From: Sipunculus nudus
Taxonomy: Eukaryota > Annelida > Sipuncula > Golfingiida > Sipunculidae
Length of the DNA stretch: 64,000 nucleotides
Assembly (NCBI GenBank): GCA_026874595.1
Contig: CM049317.1
Span: forward strand, 56,020,118 to 56,084,117
Direction of reading: 5' to 3'
Shown: positions 40,201 through 46,689 of the stretch, one piece after another
How the letters are laid out: each line of letters begins with the position of its first letter
Position numbering within the stretch: position 1 is the stretch's first letter
Program-made: the position numbers and the translations under genes
Notes under the pieces: model-generated
What the model saw: the letters and a program-made list of their open reading frames with translations, nothing else
The model's database searches: none
Told to the model about the DNA's origin: nothing

Positions 40201-41662
40201 TCAAGAACCAAGTACCGGTCCTATAGTAAGGTGATCATGCTGCCACTGGGACACCCATGCGATTGTAAGAAAACGTCCTGTAATGCATAGTACCGATACG
40301 AATCATATGAATATCCGTGAATATTAAGTTAACAAAATCGAAAAGAAAATTAAAATTAATTTTAAAACCTTTTGTCATCAGGCCAGAAGAGGCTGGATTT
40401 GTGACATGGATTTATGATACGAGATGTTTTTGAACTAGTGCAAAGAAAAACTAAAACCACGCGTGATTTAGTAAACGGGATTTGAGAACTCTCTGTATTC
40501 AGTGCTGATTTAAAAGAGTACTGCTAATTCAGTAGAGTATAATGCAACAATTTCAGTGTTGGTATTTCATTCAATTTTTAAAGTAATTAACGAATTTAAT
40601 ACACCAAGAGAGACAGCTCCTCATGTGAAAATACTGCGTATTTTAACTATTGAAAAATATATATGGACTTTTTTCAAATAAGAAGACGGAATATTAATAT
40701 GTTTAAGATGACAGAATATGTTTAAGTTTAATACAAGAAGAGAAAGAGTAAAATATCTTTTTTCTTAATTATAGACAAGTACTTGAGCGTGTTGTATAAG
40801 TCTAATATATTTTAAACCATATTATACCATACCTTATAAATAAGATTGAAGGTTATGATATTATATTATTATCATTATCATTAAATTAATAAACGTCTAT
40901 ACAATTAAGGTCACAACTGTGAATAGCCGGCTTCAGCGACGATATGTCTCATGACATGTATGACGGGTCGACTGTCTCGTCGCCTCCCATACATTTTGAG
41001 TTAAGTGGTGTTTGGACACGATACGATCGTATTTCTCGAAAAGTGAGCTGTGTTTTCAGTTCTGTTGACATTGTGGCATTAAAACATTTGCAGAATTTTA
41101 TAAGTATCTTATGTGTAACATAACCGCAACATTGGAAGTGCGTTTTACTTCAGTTATTGAGTGTTTTGGTTCACCAAGATACGGCCCATACTATGCACAG
41201 CCACCATTACAAAAGCAGTGAGAACGTATTTATAGCAACGTGTCTTATTGTACTATACCTGCAATAATAAGGCATTATGTGTATTTAAACTAAGAATATA
41301 TATGCGTATTAGCTTATCACATCTGAATTGTGTTTAAATAAACTAAGACACCCGAGGTTATTATGGATTTTCATTTGTTACAGTTCCATGTCTTGAGAGC
41401 ATATAATATAATCCCACCCAAATGCATAAATGTGGGTCGGTGACTAAAATGTACCGTCAGATATATCTAACAGTTAGTGGCTGAAATGTGAACAGTTTTT
41501 ACATTATATTCCTCATTACTATTCAATTTAAGAATGCATGGCTTTAATCAATTTAAAGAGCTTACCTGTGTAAACCTTTGTGCATTCTAGCTCTTCCTGA
41601 CATATAATGGTCTCCGGCAGTGTGATCAAGGTGAACAGAACATAATATACAAAACGTCTCAT
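1045..41662 (-). CDS. Gene 1: type I membrane mucin-like receptor with CTLD, WSC and second CTLD (spliced model, cassette B)
   Basis: Exons in transcript order: 41566-41662, 38932-39132, 37838-38013, 7182-7326, 6162-6314, 4285-4545, 3317-3475, 2171-3055, 1045-1271. They sum to 2304 nt, giving 767 residues plus stop, and every junction is in frame. Order of parts: signal peptide (about 1-21), first half of CTLD1 (33-99), WSC domain (100-206), second half of CTLD1 (207-257), CTLD2 (258-397), Thr-rich stalk (398-692), membrane segment (about 711-733) and a 34-residue cytoplasmic tail. All junctions are phase 1 except the one inside the WSC domain, which is phase 0. CTLD and WSC domains are known carbohydrate or protein binding modules. 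A role as a surface glycan receptor is inference. No transcript evidence is available, so exon joining rests on splice sites, phase and domain continuity. Skipping both WSC exons would give an in-frame 660-residue form. Confidence 0.72.
1272..2170 (-). other. Intron of gene 1 (mucin to membrane exon)
   Basis: GT-AG intron. AT-rich with a run of about 17 C at 2001-2018. No other structure noticed. Confidence 0.6.
2171..3055 (-). CDS. Gene 1 shared exon: Thr/Pro-rich mucin-like stalk
   Basis: One 885-nt exon, acceptor TTCTGACTTCACAG, donor G|GTGAGT, phase 1 at both ends, adding 295 residues. It begins DLAKTTTQTTKK and runs in imperfect repeats such as TTKPTTTEKTTPTTRPTTQ toward a less regular Ser/Thr/Pro-rich end. 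There is no Cys. Such sequence is expected to be densely O-glycosylated and extended, holding the lectin head away from the membrane. Open frames on the plus strand here are antisense shadows of the biased codons. Confidence 0.8.
3317..3475 (-). CDS. Gene 1 shared exon: second half of CTLD2
   Basis: 159 nt, acceptor CCCTGTGCAG, donor G|GTAGGT, phase 1 at both ends. It reads SREDMEIKEDFWEETDEKEP, then GQCLSMTSEGQGQW, then RCNQPRRGFVCEF. This completes CTLD2. Neither an EPN/QPD tripeptide nor a WND motif is present (QWVSQRC instead), so calcium-dependent sugar binding by this domain is unlikely; protein or other ligand binding is an inference. Confidence 0.78.
3476..4284 (-). other. Intron of gene 1 inside CTLD2
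   Basis: GT-AG intron carrying a (CT)n tract at 3511-3552 and a run of about 16 G at 3835-3850. No coding signal on either strand; the 172-residue minus-strand frame here is composed of these low-complexity tracts. Confidence 0.6.
4285..4545 (-). CDS. Gene 1 shared exon: first half of CTLD2
   Basis: 261 nt, acceptor TTGTTGGTAG, donor G|GTGAGT, phase 1 at both ends. It reads DLQNEGMCRNNEYIDL, then GKCFRMTDRAVDWDEVMADC, and ends HGTSRRWVWAG. Cys pattern and the W..V...C helix fit a long-form CTLD. An alternative acceptor 18 nt further in (AACGAAG|GTATG) would also keep phase. A Harbinger-like MITE ends 27 nt upstream of the exon start, close to its branch region. Confidence 0.78.
4572..4869. 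mobile_element. Harbinger-like MITE with TTA target duplication
   Basis: A 298-bp element whose ends are inverted copies of GGCCAA..AAAGGTATGGTTCTC, flanked by TTA at 4569-4571 and 4870-4872. TTA duplications and GG-starting ends are typical of PIF/Harbinger MITEs. It contains a G run at 4807-4822 and no coding capacity. It sits in the intron just upstream of the CTLD2 first-half exon. Confidence 0.8.
5366..5912. repeat. Dispersed repeat ending in GCTCAGCTGA inverted motifs
   Basis: The left end reads 'agcccatgggccatgacgct' then 'cagctga', and the right end 'cattcagtcagctgagc', so GCTCAGCTGA occurs inverted at both ends. The interior has 'cggacggacgga' and 'ggccggccggcc' tracts. The same terminal motif recurs at 24573, 27070 and 63340, so this is a dispersed family, probably a non-autonomous transposon. 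Confidence 0.5.
6162..6314 (-). CDS. Gene 1 shared exon: second half of CTLD1
   Basis: 153 nt, acceptor TTGATTACAG, donor G|GTCAGT, phase 1 at both ends. It reads NDLLDSWRDGRAEE, then TSQCLLAVERMLDS, then WFNEDCDVGNKAMCIL. This is the C-terminal half of a CTLD: QCL, W..(N/D)..C, and a final (F/M)(V/C)C. No first-half exon lies next to it. The nearest compatible partners are the cassette CTLD exons, which end at the equivalent position in phase 1. Canonical EPN/QPD sugar motifs are absent. The W-F-N-E-D-C stretch is a partial WND motif. Confidence 0.78.
6690..7060. repeat. Dispersed repeat shared with 50450-50920
   Basis: Segments such as 'ggtctgatt', 'tggagctggatgcacaaggc', 'ggtggaaccc' and 'aaagcagcg' recur in order at 50450-50920. 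Within an intron of gene 1. Family not recognised. Confidence 0.5.
7182..7326 (-). CDS. Gene 1 shared exon: second half of WSC domain
   Basis: The acceptor is GTCTTTCCAG and the donor G|GTACGT. The 145-nt exon enters in phase 0 and leaves in phase 1. It reads DVDTFECCCGNSFGSSS, then C....C....KCGNNEANAVYALD. The CxCGNSF and CG..NA.AVY signatures are those of the second half of a WSC domain. The phase-0 acceptor pairs with the WSC first-half exons 23 kb and 30 kb upstream. I found no second copy of this exon near either cassette. Confidence 0.8.
7605..11197. repeat. 99-bp tandem satellite, long array
   Basis: About 36 head-to-tail units of 98-100 bp. A unit contains 'gtagggtgagcccc', 'catacactgaggggctccc', 'agcaattccgc' and the palindrome AAATTGCCGGCAATTT, then 'agcaactttgtagtt'. 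As 99 is 33 codons, frames stay open through several units on the minus strand, which explains a 238-residue frame and many shorter ones; these lack start context and are not genes. Two units carry G runs (8549-8562, 10747-10761). It lies in the gene 1 intron between cassette A and the shared exons. Confidence 0.92.
11198..14321. other. AT-rich intronic stretch, no gene
   Basis: About 3.1 kb between two satellites, inside the same intron. AT-rich, with only short frames. A stretch near 12640-12780 reads on the minus strand like a decayed coding fragment (..YKMFLEGDHASKQVLVNH..) but has no domain I recognise. A piece near 13790 (gactaagagtcatctgagctg) resembles the GCTCAGCTGA repeat ends. Confidence 0.5.
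14322..21700. repeat. 77-bp tandem satellite with telomere-like cores
   Basis: Roughly 95 units of about 77 bp, for example 'gtttgtcactattaatatat', 'gctatatccgggatacgggt', 'taccctaacccttcgggcat', 'gaaatactccagtaa'. Some units carry an extra copy of 'agtgtttactccagta'. Each intact unit has TTACCCTAACCC, two near-perfect copies of the (TTAGGG)n telomere motif on the minus strand. Short open frames here repeat along the array and are not genes. Confidence 0.92.
16540..21060. repeat. Higher-order duplication within the 77-bp satellite
   Basis: The variant order of 16540-18930 recurs at 18940-21060 at an offset of about 2390-2400 bp. Landmarks: 'gacaatgtgtacatgaaata' (about 16580 and 18980), 'ggcatatcctggataggggt' (about 17060 and 19450), and the identical stretch at 17677 and 20065. 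The second copy lacks about 270 bp near its end. Confidence 0.8.
21701..23234. mobile_element. 1.5-kb TIR DNA transposon inserted in the 77-bp satellite
   Basis: Left end CAGTATTTCCTTGAACAGAC-GCC and right end (reverse complement) CCGTATTTCCTTGATCAGAA-GCC form terminal inverted repeats. The flanks are satellite sequence broken between 'gtttgtcacta' and 'ttaatat', with TA at both sides (21699-21700, 23235-23236). Subterminal motifs 'ggcgtctaaacaaggccggc' repeat at both ends. Inside is a tandem duplication (about 22100-22290 and 22290-22480). No transposase frame is visible, so it is non-autonomous. TA duplication suggests a Tc1/mariner-related or similar superfamily, not proven. Confidence 0.85.
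22768..22799. repeat. Perfect short hairpin inside the TIR element
   Basis: TACCGCTTG, loop TAT, CAAGCGGTA, with further 'taccgcttga' copies at about 22670. Possibly a binding site or fold of the mobile element. Confidence 0.5.
23237..23335. repeat. Continuation of the 77-bp satellite beyond the transposon
   Basis: About one and a quarter diverged units ('ttaatatctggtatatccct' then 'gatacgggtgaccctaagcc'), continuing the array interrupted at 21700. Confidence 0.85.
23338..23529 (+). pseudogene. Possible coding fragment of unknown origin
   Basis: After 'ccgtttcag' the frame reads SNTAKASYRKEDAKAFFTLV, continues AGAGLDEVTEEINGNRPIVK and ends LCETLNLESY-stop, about 63 codons with a protein-like composition unlike its surroundings. 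It begins exactly where the satellite stops and lacks a start codon. It could be a terminal exon relic, a captured gene fragment or part of a mobile element. I do not recognise the family. Confidence 0.3.
23530..28137. other. Repeat-rich intronic stretch, no gene
   Basis: Part of the long gene 1 intron. It has two diverged copies of one repeat (24573-24850 and 25440-25680; shared 'atctcctacca', 'gactgccta', 'aaaaccact'), a (GT)n tract at 24361-24382, C runs at 25268-25292, 26226-26242 and 28077-28092, a (GTCC)n tract at 27295-27335, and a repeat end at 27070-27105 ('cagctgatcggcgtgaccca'). No convincing frame on either strand. Confidence 0.6.
28138..29440. repeat. 99-bp satellite, short array in inverted orientation
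   Basis: About 12-13 diverged units carrying 'caaagttgctaaattgccgg' and 'caatttgcggaattgct', the reverse complement of the units at 7605-11197. It shares the palindrome AAATTGCCGGCAATTT. It lies immediately next to the left end of cassette A. Confidence 0.88.
29600..29790 (+). repeat. SINE-like repeat, copy at left end of cassette A
   Basis: Reads 'gggtccggatcattagccgg' then 'ccaaaatctaatcgatattt', then 'acacacaaacaaacac' and the 'cctcctgactgagg' end. This is the common arrangement of a dispersed family with a short inverted CCTCC/GGAGG end. The matching copy in cassette B is at 37230-37395. Confidence 0.6.
30022..30362. mobile_element. Harbinger-like MITE present only in cassette A
   Basis: Left part 'gtatggttctcaggcaccgc' and right part 'agtgcctgagaacca' are inverted ends of the same family as 4572-4869. 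It is absent at the equivalent place in cassette B (about 37640), and its length accounts for most of the offset change between the copies on either side. Confidence 0.65.
30564..30740 (-). pseudogene. Gene 1 cassette A, exon 3: frameshifted first half of WSC domain
   Basis: Homologous to 37838-38013 with the same acceptor and donor, but 177 nt rather than 176. One extra A in the run at 30645-30648 (plus strand) shifts the frame and brings a TAA at 30643-30645, just after the residues C-R-T-F. A transcript using this exon would stop after about 131 residues, with no membrane anchor. It is either a real one-base insertion that disables the exon, or a homopolymer error in the assembly. If both WSC exons are skipped, cassette A can still join the shared exons in frame. 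Confidence 0.75.
31270..31850. repeat. 28-30-bp VNTR in cassette A intron
   Basis: About 19 units of 'tctgaaatcgacttcaagtt' plus 'actggaggtaa' variants. The counterpart in cassette B (38550-38800) has about 9 units. It lies between the CTLD and WSC first-half exons. Confidence 0.85.
31990..32190 (-). CDS. Gene 1 cassette A, exon 2: first half of CTLD1
   Basis: 201 nt, phase 1 at both ends, acceptor CTCTTTGCAG and donor GTAAAT as in cassette B. It reads SREYC, W-E-G-A-R-R-Q-C-E-N, NAWLGG and YWNWING. The open frame extends upstream through the acceptor to an ATG. That upstream part (MSKSLRAIC..) is also hydrophobic, so an alternative start with its own leader is possible, but the clean acceptor and the separate signal exon make the spliced reading better. 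Only synonymous changes separate it from cassette B after residue 55. Confidence 0.75.
32870..33060 (+). repeat. SINE-like repeat in cassette A
   Basis: 'cccggattatgtgccggacc', 'ctaatcgattgtctcc', 'ttcatgagattccactcatg' and the end 'taccctccaggcggag'. Copy in cassette B at 39812-40000. A diverged inverted relative is at 59560-59720. Confidence 0.6.
34623..34719 (-). CDS. Gene 1 cassette A, exon 1: signal peptide
   Basis: Duplicate of the cassette B signal exon, with the same 97-nt length and phase 1 exit at donor GTAAGC. It reads MRRFVYYVLFTLITLPGTSI and continues to KVYS. Differences from B are few (GTS for ETI, S for T at the end). An upstream in-frame ATG exists, 60 nt earlier. About 140 bp upstream of the ATG there is a CCAAT-like box on the minus strand (34859-34864) that is altered in cassette B. 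It could start a second transcript of gene 1. Confidence 0.6.
35367..35560. repeat. Half Harbinger-like MITE, cassette A (copy in B at 42357-42570)
   Basis: Begins GGCCAA..AAAGGTATGGTTCTC and 'caggcaccgcccgcgtcaat' after a TAA. The opposite terminal repeat is not visible. It is present in both cassettes, so it predates the duplication. Confidence 0.55.
35650..35865. repeat. Dispersed repeat, also at 42640-42850 and 59960-60140
   Basis: Shares 'atgattttatactgacagca', 'ttgaagcct', 'tatcgccacctgttggccaa' and 'ggttactaacat' with the other copies; the one near 60 kb is diverged. Short open frames here are repeat-derived. Confidence 0.6.
36553..36915. repeat. Possible pogo/Tigger-like MITE relic (copy in B at 43550-43915)
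   Basis: Left part 'acagtcggtcctgcttaatt' and right part 'ggtggtcttattgaca' resemble ends of Tigger-type elements. The inverted repeat is weak, so the family is uncertain. Confidence 0.3.
37230..37395 (+). repeat. SINE-like repeat at left end of cassette B
   Basis: Near-identical to 29600-29790: 'ggtccggatcattagccgga', 'ccaatcgatatttcaattgg', 'acacacaaacaaacacacag', 'ataccctcc'. Followed by a (GA)n tract at 37470-37492. Confidence 0.6.
37838..38013 (-). CDS. Gene 1 cassette B, exon 3: first half of WSC domain
   Basis: The acceptor is AATTTGACAG and the donor ATG|GTATGG. The 176-nt exon enters in phase 1 and leaves in phase 0. It reads VAVYYQGCYKVPQG, then DASDCRQHCTMRDFSFMAMN, matching the N-terminal half of WSC domains (GCY, then the CxxxC region, then Y/F-x-x-M/L). 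The phase-0 exit is unique in this gene and matches only the exon at 7182-7326. It cannot join in frame to the cassette A exons that lie downstream of it, so these must be skipped if cassette B is used. Confidence 0.8.
38550..38800. repeat. 28-30-bp VNTR in cassette B intron
   Basis: About 9 units of 'tctgaaatcgacttcaagtt' plus spacer, the shorter counterpart of 31270-31850. A G-rich run at 38219-38243 lies just upstream. Confidence 0.85.
38932..39132 (-). CDS. Gene 1 cassette B, exon 2: first half of CTLD1
   Basis: The acceptor is CTCTTTGCAG and the donor G|GTAAAT; the exon is 201 nt with phase 1 at both ends. It reads SREYC, then W-E-G-A-R-R-Q-C-E-D-R-F-G-Q-L-A, then NAWLGG and YWNWING. 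This is the usual first half of a CTLD (WxxAxxxC helix, W-x-GG, WxW strand). The first CTLD exon of gene 2 is also 201 nt. The CTLD is completed by the exon at 6162-6314, because the intron falls at the same place after WxWxx as in CTLD2. Compared with cassette A it differs at 7 bases, 4 of them changing residues 39, 41, 43 and 55. Confidence 0.8.
41566..41662 (-). CDS. Gene 1 cassette B, exon 1: signal peptide
   Basis: The exon reads MRRFVYYVLFTLITLPETII followed by CQEELECTKVYT, a typical short basic start and hydrophobic core. It ends ACA-G before donor GTAAGC (phase 1). I chose the second of two in-frame ATGs. The first lies 60 nt upstream, is preserved in both cassettes, but its leader differs between copies while this segment is conserved. 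Cys27 could pair with Cys38 of the next exon as the extra N-terminal disulfide of long-form CTLDs. The near-identical copy is at 34623-34719. Confidence 0.7.
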
Positions 41663-42159
41663 GTTTCTCTTAACTCCTCTTAGTTTGCAATAAGTAGAAA
41701 ATAAAAATAAAAATCTTCTCATAAAAGAAAACCTTAATTTGTTTTGAACACCTATATAATAATATCAGGTAATACGTCAAATCATATAAAGTATATGAAC
41801 TATTCGCTCAGTTCAGTTGCGAGAATATGTTGCTGTCGCAAAATAATATACATGACAACTATACGTTTAACCATCACAGATGAAGTGCGCCTATTTTGTG
41901 ATATTAGTGCACGAGTGTAACCTTGATATATAGACATTTATCAATATCCAATCAAGGATCTTATCGACAAAGTAACATCTGATAATCGATGACTGACCGG
42001 TGTGAAAGTCTGGTTATTGATCGAACAGTTCATCTACATCGTGAAGGTCAGTATTGTCTGGTCAAGACTCATGAATAAATATAAACAAATAAGTCACGTT
42101 TATATGATATCAATTTGAACAGCCATTGATGAAGTCACAACATCCGAGTCCTTGTGCAA

Positions 42160-42262
42160 GTCCGAGGTCAGGCCACACGAGTCCAAGTCCGAGGTCAGGC
42201 CACGCGAGTCCAAGTCCGAGGTCAGGCCACGCGAGTCCAAGTCCGAGGTCAGGCCACGCGAG
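42160..42262. repeat. 27-bp VNTR in cassette B
   Basis: Four units of 'gtccgaggtcaggccacgcg' plus 'agtccaa'. Cassette A has only about one to two diverged units at 35220-35275. Frames on both strands here are repeat-derived. Confidence 0.85.
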
Positions 42263-44153
42263 TCCAAGTCCACCTTCTTCGTGTCTGGGTCATCTGGAAC
42301 CCGCGTCCAAGTCCTTGTCAGAGTCCCATACAAATATCCTTTTTAAAAGAAATTGTAAGGCCAAAAAAAGATAAAGGGTATGGTTCTCAGGCATAGCCCG
42401 CGTCAATTTTAACTCCCCGCATAAAAAAATTATTTTGATTTTAATTTTTCAAATAAATAATATAATGCAATTTTGATAATATTTCCTTTGTTATGTAGTG
42501 CATTAACCTGTTTAGCAAAAGAAATCTGTTTTTTTTTTCATGCTTTTCCCTGATCAAATCAAACAAAAACCACTGAAAATCAACTAATTTCTTTGGCATT
42601 CCTGAATATTTTAGTTCTTTCGACTGGTAATCAGCAGAAACAATTTTATTTTAAAAGAAATTGTATAATTCAAAGATATGATTTTATACTAACAGCACGG
42701 GAACCGAACGCTCTCTGTGGAGCAAGGAGACTTGAAGCCTCTGGTCTTGGACTGAGGAAAATGTATCGCCACCTGTTGGCCAAATTGGTTACTAACATTT
42801 GCCTACAGCAAACTTGATATGAGTGAGGATGGAAATAAATGTCAAATTTCCCTACACTGTTTATTTTTATGCTGTGGGTTGCCTTTTTGTTCCCGAGGGT
42901 CTCATATTTGCGATATTCGCGAAAATATCGCGAAAATAAAACCCTCCTGAATAACAGGTCCCATTGTCGCTGGCAAGTTGAAAGGTAAAAACGATTAATA
43001 TTAAGAATAATAATAAATCTTGTAGGTTCAAATATTGCTATTATAAATTATAATCATATTTCAAGTTATCTTTTATGAACAATAATTAAAGTCGGTCGAT
43101 GTTCGCTTGCGTCCCAGTGGGATTGTTAAGATTTTTCTAACGTATATTTTTAAATATAATTAATTAATATAATAATGGTTATATAATCTGTGTATGTATT
43201 TTTATAGTGAGATCGCGAAAATGGAACCCTCGCGAACAGATAATTGAAATTCTCGAAATTTTGTCCCTACGAATATGAAGTAAACAACAGTATGCATGTC
43301 TTATTATTTTATGCTAGTAATCACTTAAAACAACCAAAATATTCAAGAATGTCAAAGAAATGATTTGATTTTTAGTGGTTTTCTGTGAAGAGTCCGATCC
43401 TCCAAAACTGGTCCGGTGCATGCGAGTCCGACAAATACGTTGCCTCGTCCTCGACGCTTTTAAGATCGTGTGTGTGTGTGCGTTTGTGCGTGCGTGGGTG
43501 TGTCATTGACATAGTTCATTCTCTGACAGCTACAAGAAACGATCATATACAGTCGGTCCTGCTTAATTGTATATCGTATATTTGTATATCCGTTTAATTG
43601 TATAAGGTCACGAAAACCAGAACCTTTTCCAATGTTTTCTTAATAAAATTCACCGTTTTCATGTATATATGATAAATGTATATATCGGTTAATTGTATAG
43701 TATACTCCGTCAATCATGCACGACAATCCTGGCTATTCATGTGCGACAATGATCTCAATTAAGGATGTATTGAAACCTGTGGAACTCCCCAAAGGTGGTT
43801 TTAATTCAGAGGTGGTCTTATAAGACAGGTGAGTTATAACCAATGTGAATGCGTTCGGTTCAATCAAGGGAGGTCTTAATAAACTGGTGGTCTTATTGAC
43901 AGTTTGTCTTCCAGATAAATTCCACGGTATGTTTTATTGTGATCAAGACATACAAAGAGTTCAATACGTGTGGAAACAAAATATAAAATGGTTTAAGAGG
44001 GCCAACCCTTATGTAAACTTATAATTCAGAACAATATTTGAAAACCTGCCGATACTAATAAGATAATTCTTTAATTGTTTATATATTAAACATACGATTT
44101 ATTTCAATCTCATCTCGAAGTCTCAAAAGAGTTATAGGTATATAATGTAATCC

Positions 44154-45615
44154 CTAAAATAAAAATGCTCACATTCGAACAAATAATGATTTTCATCCCC
44201 AACAACACCACGGCTACATAACTGACACTGCTTTCATCTTATGCACGGTAACCACAGGAGGCGTCCAGCCGTAAATACACGACTATGTAAGTTGGCATTC
44301 ATATATAATTGGACTGGTAAGCCTAGTTGCGTCGTTACACAAGTCATTATAAAAAATGCACTTCAACTGGCTACCATCCAACCTATCGGCGTATTGCATC
44401 AATATTGTGTTAAACAGCCGGTAATCTTAACATTAGACCACTCTCCCACTAAAAACGGACCTCTTCCATCTAGGGATTGTGGGACGGCCGGGACCATACC
44501 TGTTTCAACTTCCAATCTTTAAAATCAAAATTAGTCACAAATCAAGAAAAATCCCTCTGTAATACACATGCATACATATCTATAGTTTTAAATTCAGATT
44601 TGCATAATACAAACAATAATATTGGGCCAAAAGGGTCAAAGGTCAAGGTAACATTAAAGGTAAAATGTAGATGGTTATTTCTTATTAACTAATTCAGATA
44701 TCAAGTTTATACTAATTTTGATTTTTTTTATCATTATTTTTAAATAAATTTTTAATTAACAAAGACACCCCATGTTTATATACCATAAACAGTTTTAATT
44801 AGCATTAGTGCCCTACTGCAACACCTAACTTCCGGTCATTTCAGGTTGGCACGCATCTCATGCAAATCTGCAAAACCCAGGTCTTCATAACTCTAGGAAA
44901 AGACATATTTTTCATGGGAGATGAGCCGCAATATATCGGTCTTGGTATCTTTATTACACTAGTACATGTATTAAATAACATGCAAATGTAATTAATAATA
45001 TAACTTTTGCGGCAATTTATTTTAAATAGATTTATCATAGCTTTTAAATCTCGTATTTGCCAGGTGGGTTATTTGAATAAAATATCATGAGTTATAAGGA
45101 TAGGAATTTATCATTTAGTAAAAGCAGCGAGGTGATCGGACCAGTGCTTTGATAACCTGAAATTAGGGTAAAGACTACCCCTGGGGTTTAATCTTAAATC
45201 GATTCATATCAACGGGGGGGGGGGAGGTAACCCCAAGTCTTTACACAGATAAACATCGCACTACGTAGGGCCCGCTTTACTAATTTCAATTCACCTCAGA
45301 AAAATTGATGCTCCACTTGCCGAGTATACAAATACTATGTATGTAAATTTACCTTCATGTGTTTATATATTCACAGGAGTACTAAACCCTCTGCATTTGA
45401 AGGGGGCTTTTATCTGATGTTCACGTGACCATAACAGTGTAGACACATTTGCGTGTGAGTACCTCAGTGATATTATAGTACCACGTGGTCAATTAAATAC
45501 AGTCAATCTTAAAACGAGGTTACGGACGCTTTATCGTCGGAGAACTCGCATGATCTGTCCGAGGTACTAGCCGTATATTTATGTGATGCCATATAGTATC
45601 ACGCATAACATTACC
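44154..45615. other. Spacer between cassette B and gene 2, no gene
   Basis: Unique-looking AT-rich sequence upstream of the gene 1 cassettes and downstream of gene 2. A 93-codon plus-strand frame (44241-44522) has no recognisable domain and no splice context that convinces me. A G run lies at 45213-45222. Confidence 0.5.
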
Positions 45616-45623
45616 ATGAACGG

Positions 45624-45760
45624 CAGTGGCGTCAATTTATCTTCAAGGCTGGTGGGGGGGGGGGGGGTGGGGGATGACTCGCAGGGTGGGGAGATGACTC
45701 TCAAGGGGGGGGGGGTATGACAGGCATAGAGGGTAGTCAAATTAAGATAAAACAGACATG

Positions 45761-45815
<55 letters not shown>

Positions 45816-46092
45816 TATTGTCTGTGTGACACATATCAAATATATATCAATTAAGTATAATATTTATAAAAACAAGGTATATGTTAATTCTAAACCATTC
45901 AGATATAAATATTTCATAGTAAAATCATAAATGGAACCAAAGTCTATAATGATATTTATTTATGTATTTCAAATTCATTTTATAAATATTATTCTCTGAA
46001 TAGTGGGGGGGGGGGGATGATTACATTGACCATCCCCCCTTGCCAAAAAGTGGGGGGATATATACCCCCATCCCCCTGTATTGACGCCCCTG
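45624..46092. mobile_element. hAT-like MITE with perfect 8-bp target duplication
   Basis: Ends CAGTGGCGTCAAT and (reverse complement) CAGGGGCGTCAAT are inverted repeats. The flanks are ATGAACGG at 45616-45623 and again at 46093-46100, an exact 8-bp duplication as made by hAT transposases. The 469-bp body contains several G runs and an (AT)n tract at 45766-45810, and no coding sequence. Confidence 0.88.
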
Positions 46093-46689
46093 ATGAACGG
46101 TCATTATGTCAAGCGTTCACGCGACTGACATTTGTCATCACCTTGTACAATGCAGTGGAGTGACTGCAAACACAAAGCAGAGGAAACTGACCAACGATTT
46201 ATTACATTAAACGATACATGATCAGAGGCCGAGGTTCCAGGGCATATTCTGAGGAAATTCTAGAACTGCATAAAACTGTGACTATTAAAAATCTGCATTC
46301 TAAGGAATGCAAGCCTCCACTCACTGGGGGGGGGGGGGGGTATTTCATTAAACCATACGTCAGCGGAGGAAGAGGTTCTAGATATACCAGGGTTTATTCT
46401 GTTTTAATTGCACAAACTTGTAATTAAATATTCTCAAGTCAGCATGAAACGAAGCTTTTAGTACCCAAATATAAACCCTTTGAAGGCCAAGGTCTATAAA
46501 ACCATCGGAGACAGAGGTCTATTTGTATATTAAAGTTATTATTGATGAATTATGAATGCAAATATGACAAATTGTATGTAATTATAACAGAGATATAACA
46601 ATATTTGCAAACCCCCACCATAGCCGACCATATGGTATATATCCTTGATTTAAGTGTTGATCAAACCGATGGACATAGAACTGTTTTTT

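Larger units (their letters stand above)
37157..44153. repeat. Tandem segmental duplication, cassette B
   Basis: About 7.0 kb, direct neighbour of cassette A in the same orientation. The coding exons differ by only a few percent from A. All three gene 1 exons here are intact. The right border at about 44153 is where homology to the end of A stops. It carries an extra VNTR expansion at 42160-42262. Confidence 0.9.

Noticed and set aside
42100-42396. Overlapping frames on both strands with 9-residue repeats
   Set aside because: Produced by the 27-bp VNTR; the copy in cassette A does not preserve them.
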